Shown here: in pieces, positions 62,456-64,000 of the stretch
How the letters are laid out: each line of letters starts with the position of its first letter
How positions within the stretch are numbered: the first letter of the stretch is position 1
Assembly: GCF_049116555.1 (NCBI RefSeq)
Contig: NZ_JAGDYT010000025.1
Coordinates: 310,001-374,000, forward strand
Reading direction: 5' to 3'
Length of the DNA: 64,000 bases
Source: Maricaulis maris_C
GTDB taxonomy: Bacteria > Pseudomonadota > Alphaproteobacteria > Caulobacterales > Maricaulaceae
Notes under the pieces: model-generated
Databases searched by the model: none
What the model saw: only the letters and a program-made list of their open reading frames with translations
Told to the model about the DNA's origin: nothing
Program-made: the position numbers and the translations under genes

Positions 62456-63544
62456 GTGAGCTATCCCGCCCATCTGGTGTCTCTCACGAGATTGCGGTTC
62501 TTCGCCGCCCTGTGGGTCGTATTCTATCACTGGCGAGCACCGTGGGACTTCGACGTCGACGCGGTCACCCAATTTCTGGCAATGGGCCGGTTCGGGGTGG
62601 ATCTGTTCTTCATCCTCTCCGGATTTGTGCTCGCCCATGTCTACCTTCTGGCGCGCGAAGAAGGCCGGTTCGATTTCGCCCGGTTTCTGGTTGCGCGTTT
62701 CGCCAGGATCTGGCCGCTGCACATCGCCGTCACCCTGTTTCTCATTCTCGTCTGGGTCACGGCGACCACGCTTGGTGTGCCTTTCGACACGGAGCGGTTC
62801 GCCCTGGCTGACCTGCCCGCCAACATCCTGATGATCCATGCGTGGGGTTTCGCGCCAGATCTGAGCTGGAATGGACCGTCATGGTCGATCAGCGCGGAAT
62901 GGTTCGCCTATCTGGCCTTTCCCGCGTACCTGATGGCGGCACGGGCCCTGAAGCATCGCCCCTGGCTGCTGCTGGGAATAGCCGTCGTTCTCTTTTTCGC
63001 ACTGGACCAGGTCCATTTGCGTCTTTTTGGCGAGACCCTGCCAATGGCGACGGAGCGCTATGGCGTCATCCGGATCATTCCCGAATTTCTCATCGGGGTC
63101 GGCCTTTACAGGCTGGGCCAAGCGTATGCCTTGCCCCGTCCGGCCGCCCGATATGCATTCATCGGAGTTCTTGCTGTCTACCTCTGGGCCGTCCACGCCG
63201 CCTGGGATGATCGCGCGATCGCGCTGCTTGGGGCGCCGATCATTTTCCTCCTCGCAGAGCTGGACCGGCGTGCCGGCGAAACGAGAGCCGGGGCGATGAG
63301 TTATCTCGGCGACATCTCCTACAGCGTCTACATGATCCATGTGCCGTTTTTCATGGTCAGCTTCAATTTCCTGCAGGACGTCCTGGGCGTGGTCGATCAG
63401 ACGATATCCTGGCCGATACTGCTGGCGATGATGGTTGTGATGATCGGTGTTTCAGCGGGCACATATGAGTGGGTAGAGCGCCCGGCGCGTACTCGTATGC
63501 GCGCATGGGGTGAGGCCTGGATCAGCCGGTGGCGCAGGACCTGA
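62456..63544 (+). CDS. Acyltransferase 3 family protein
   Basis: 362 residues with about ten membrane segments, the Acyltransferase_3 (OafA/NodX-like) family. Motifs are LTRLRFFAALWVVFYHW near the N-terminus, GRFGVDLFFILSGFVLAHVYL and NGPSWSISAEWFAYLAFP, with the C-terminal GDISYSVYMIHVPFF. Such proteins O-acetylate or succinylate surface sugars. The GTG at 62456 was chosen; the TTG five codons earlier lies in the previous gene. It follows the metal cluster but has no obvious tie to it. Confidence 0.88.
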   Translation: MSYPAHLVSLTRLRFFAALWVVFYHWRAPWDFDVDAVTQFLAMGRFGVDLFFILSGFVLAHVYLLAREEGRFDFARFLVARFARIWPLHIAVTLFLILVWVTATTLGVPFDTERFALADLPANILMIHAWGFAPDLSWNGPSWSISAEWFAYLAFPAYLMAARALKHRPWLLLGIAVVLFFALDQVHLRLFGETLPMATERYGVIRIIPEFLIGVGLYRLGQAYALPRPAARYAFIGVLAVYLWAVHAAWDDRAIALLGAPIIFLLAELDRRAGETRAGAMSYLGDISYSVYMIHVPFFMVSFNFLQDVLGVVDQTISWPILLAMMVVMIGVSAGTYEWVERPARTRMRAWGEAWISRWRRT

Positions 63545-63564
63545 AAACGATATGAGAGGGTGAA

Positions 63565-64000
63565 ATGGACTGGATCAGACACGGAAGCATCGGAGCCGCG
63601 ACCGCGATCGCGATGTCGTCGCCCGTTATTGCGGATGATGCTGCAGACATAACCGCTGTTCTGGAGAGCTATTCGGGTGCGCTTTCCGCGGAGAATGTTC
63701 AAGAGGCCGAGCGCTGGGTGCTTCCGGACGGGTCCGACTTCACGATCTTCGAGGGCAGTGGCAGCGATATCGGCTGGGCCGAGTATCGTGATCATCACTT
63801 GGCGCCGGAATTCGCGGCGGAGCATGTGACCTTCCATGTTTATGACTGGTCCGGTTACACGGTGAATGCGGATCGGAACCTGGCCTTTGCGACCTTCGAT
63901 ATCCGGATGGAGTACGAGGTGCGTGGAGAGGCACGCGAGCGTGACGCGCATGGAACCGCTATACTTGTTCGCACTGATACCGGTTGGCGCATCAAGCACC
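63565..64000 (+). CDS. Exported NTF2-like/SnoaL-like domain protein (truncated by window end)
   Basis: The first 145 codons are visible, from the ATG at 63565. An N-terminal signal-like segment (GSIGAATAIAMSSPVIADDA) is followed by a cone-shaped alpha+beta fold of the NTF2/DUF4440 type: VLESYSGALSAENVQEAERWVLPDGSDFTIFEG, then HLAPEFAAEHVTFHVYDWSG and FATFDIRMEYEVRGEARERDA. It ends at the window edge within TDTGWRIKH. Members are often small periplasmic binding or isomerase-like proteins. Substrate unknown. Confidence 0.7.
   Translation, partial: MDWIRHGSIGAATAIAMSSPVIADDAADITAVLESYSGALSAENVQEAERWVLPDGSDFTIFEGSGSDIGWAEYRDHHLAPEFAAEHVTFHVYDWSGYTVNADRNLAFATFDIRMEYEVRGEARERDAHGTAILVRTDTGWRIKH

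Overview
The window comes from a high-GC alphaproteobacterium. The core gene order (priA / DUF484 / xerC; atpHAGD...atpC; rppH / YibQ-like deacetylase / ctpA / envC / rlmH / rsfS; nadD / proB / obgE / rpmA / rplU) is typical of Caulobacterales, Rhodobacterales and relatives. The AraC-type membrane regulator and the protein style suggest the Hyphomonadaceae/Maricaulaceae group, but that placement is an inference. Nothing in the sequence names a species.

Core segment (1-29.3 kb). From the left: a winged-helix regulator with a small membrane protein; xerC and a DUF484 gene divergent from priA; terC; a three-gene leftward operon of an NrtR-like NUDIX regulator, an SPFH/Band-7 protein and a NAD-kinase-like protein; and the F1 ATP synthase genes. 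atpC is cut off from atpHAGD by a strong terminator and a gene for a secreted protein. Next come an AraC-like regulator and a lipoprotein amidohydrolase. A long leftward housekeeping run follows, covering RNA decay, cell-wall division factors, ribosome silencing, NAD and proline synthesis, a ribosome-associated GTPase and L27/L21. A small lipoprotein gene and tRNA-Ser(CGA) end the core.

Mobile and defence segment (29.3-42.7 kb). Just past the tRNA lie a cluster of CAGGGAA repeats and a large serine recombinase with its usual companions (DUF2924, DUF3489, DUF5681, a ParB-methyltransferase fusion). A leftward operon of unknown genes begins with a PD-(D/E)XK-like nuclease candidate. It is divergent from a small XRE protein that resembles restriction-modification controller proteins and has a C-box-like operator. 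To the right is a two-gene Gabija system (OLD-type ATPase/TOPRIM nuclease plus UvrD-like helicase), then a phospholipase-D-like gene. This stretch and the first metal cluster look more AT-rich than the core.

Metal segment (42.9-62.5 kb). Cluster 1 (42.9-51.4 kb) is a His-rich small protein, a CzcCBA-type RND efflux system, an LspA-type peptidase, and a MerR regulator divergent from a CDF transporter and an ICMT-family methyltransferase, with a clear MerR operator. A decayed IS6-family transposase separates it from cluster 2 (52.2-62.5 kb). Cluster 2 is a Cys-containing small exported protein, a CusCBA-type Cu/Ag efflux system whose adaptor carries two fused CusF domains, a CueR regulator, a CueR operator, a copper P-type ATPase and a His-rich DUF2231 membrane protein. 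Together they would move copper/silver and divalent cations out of the cytoplasm and periplasm. The window ends with an acyltransferase and a truncated NTF2-like secreted protein.
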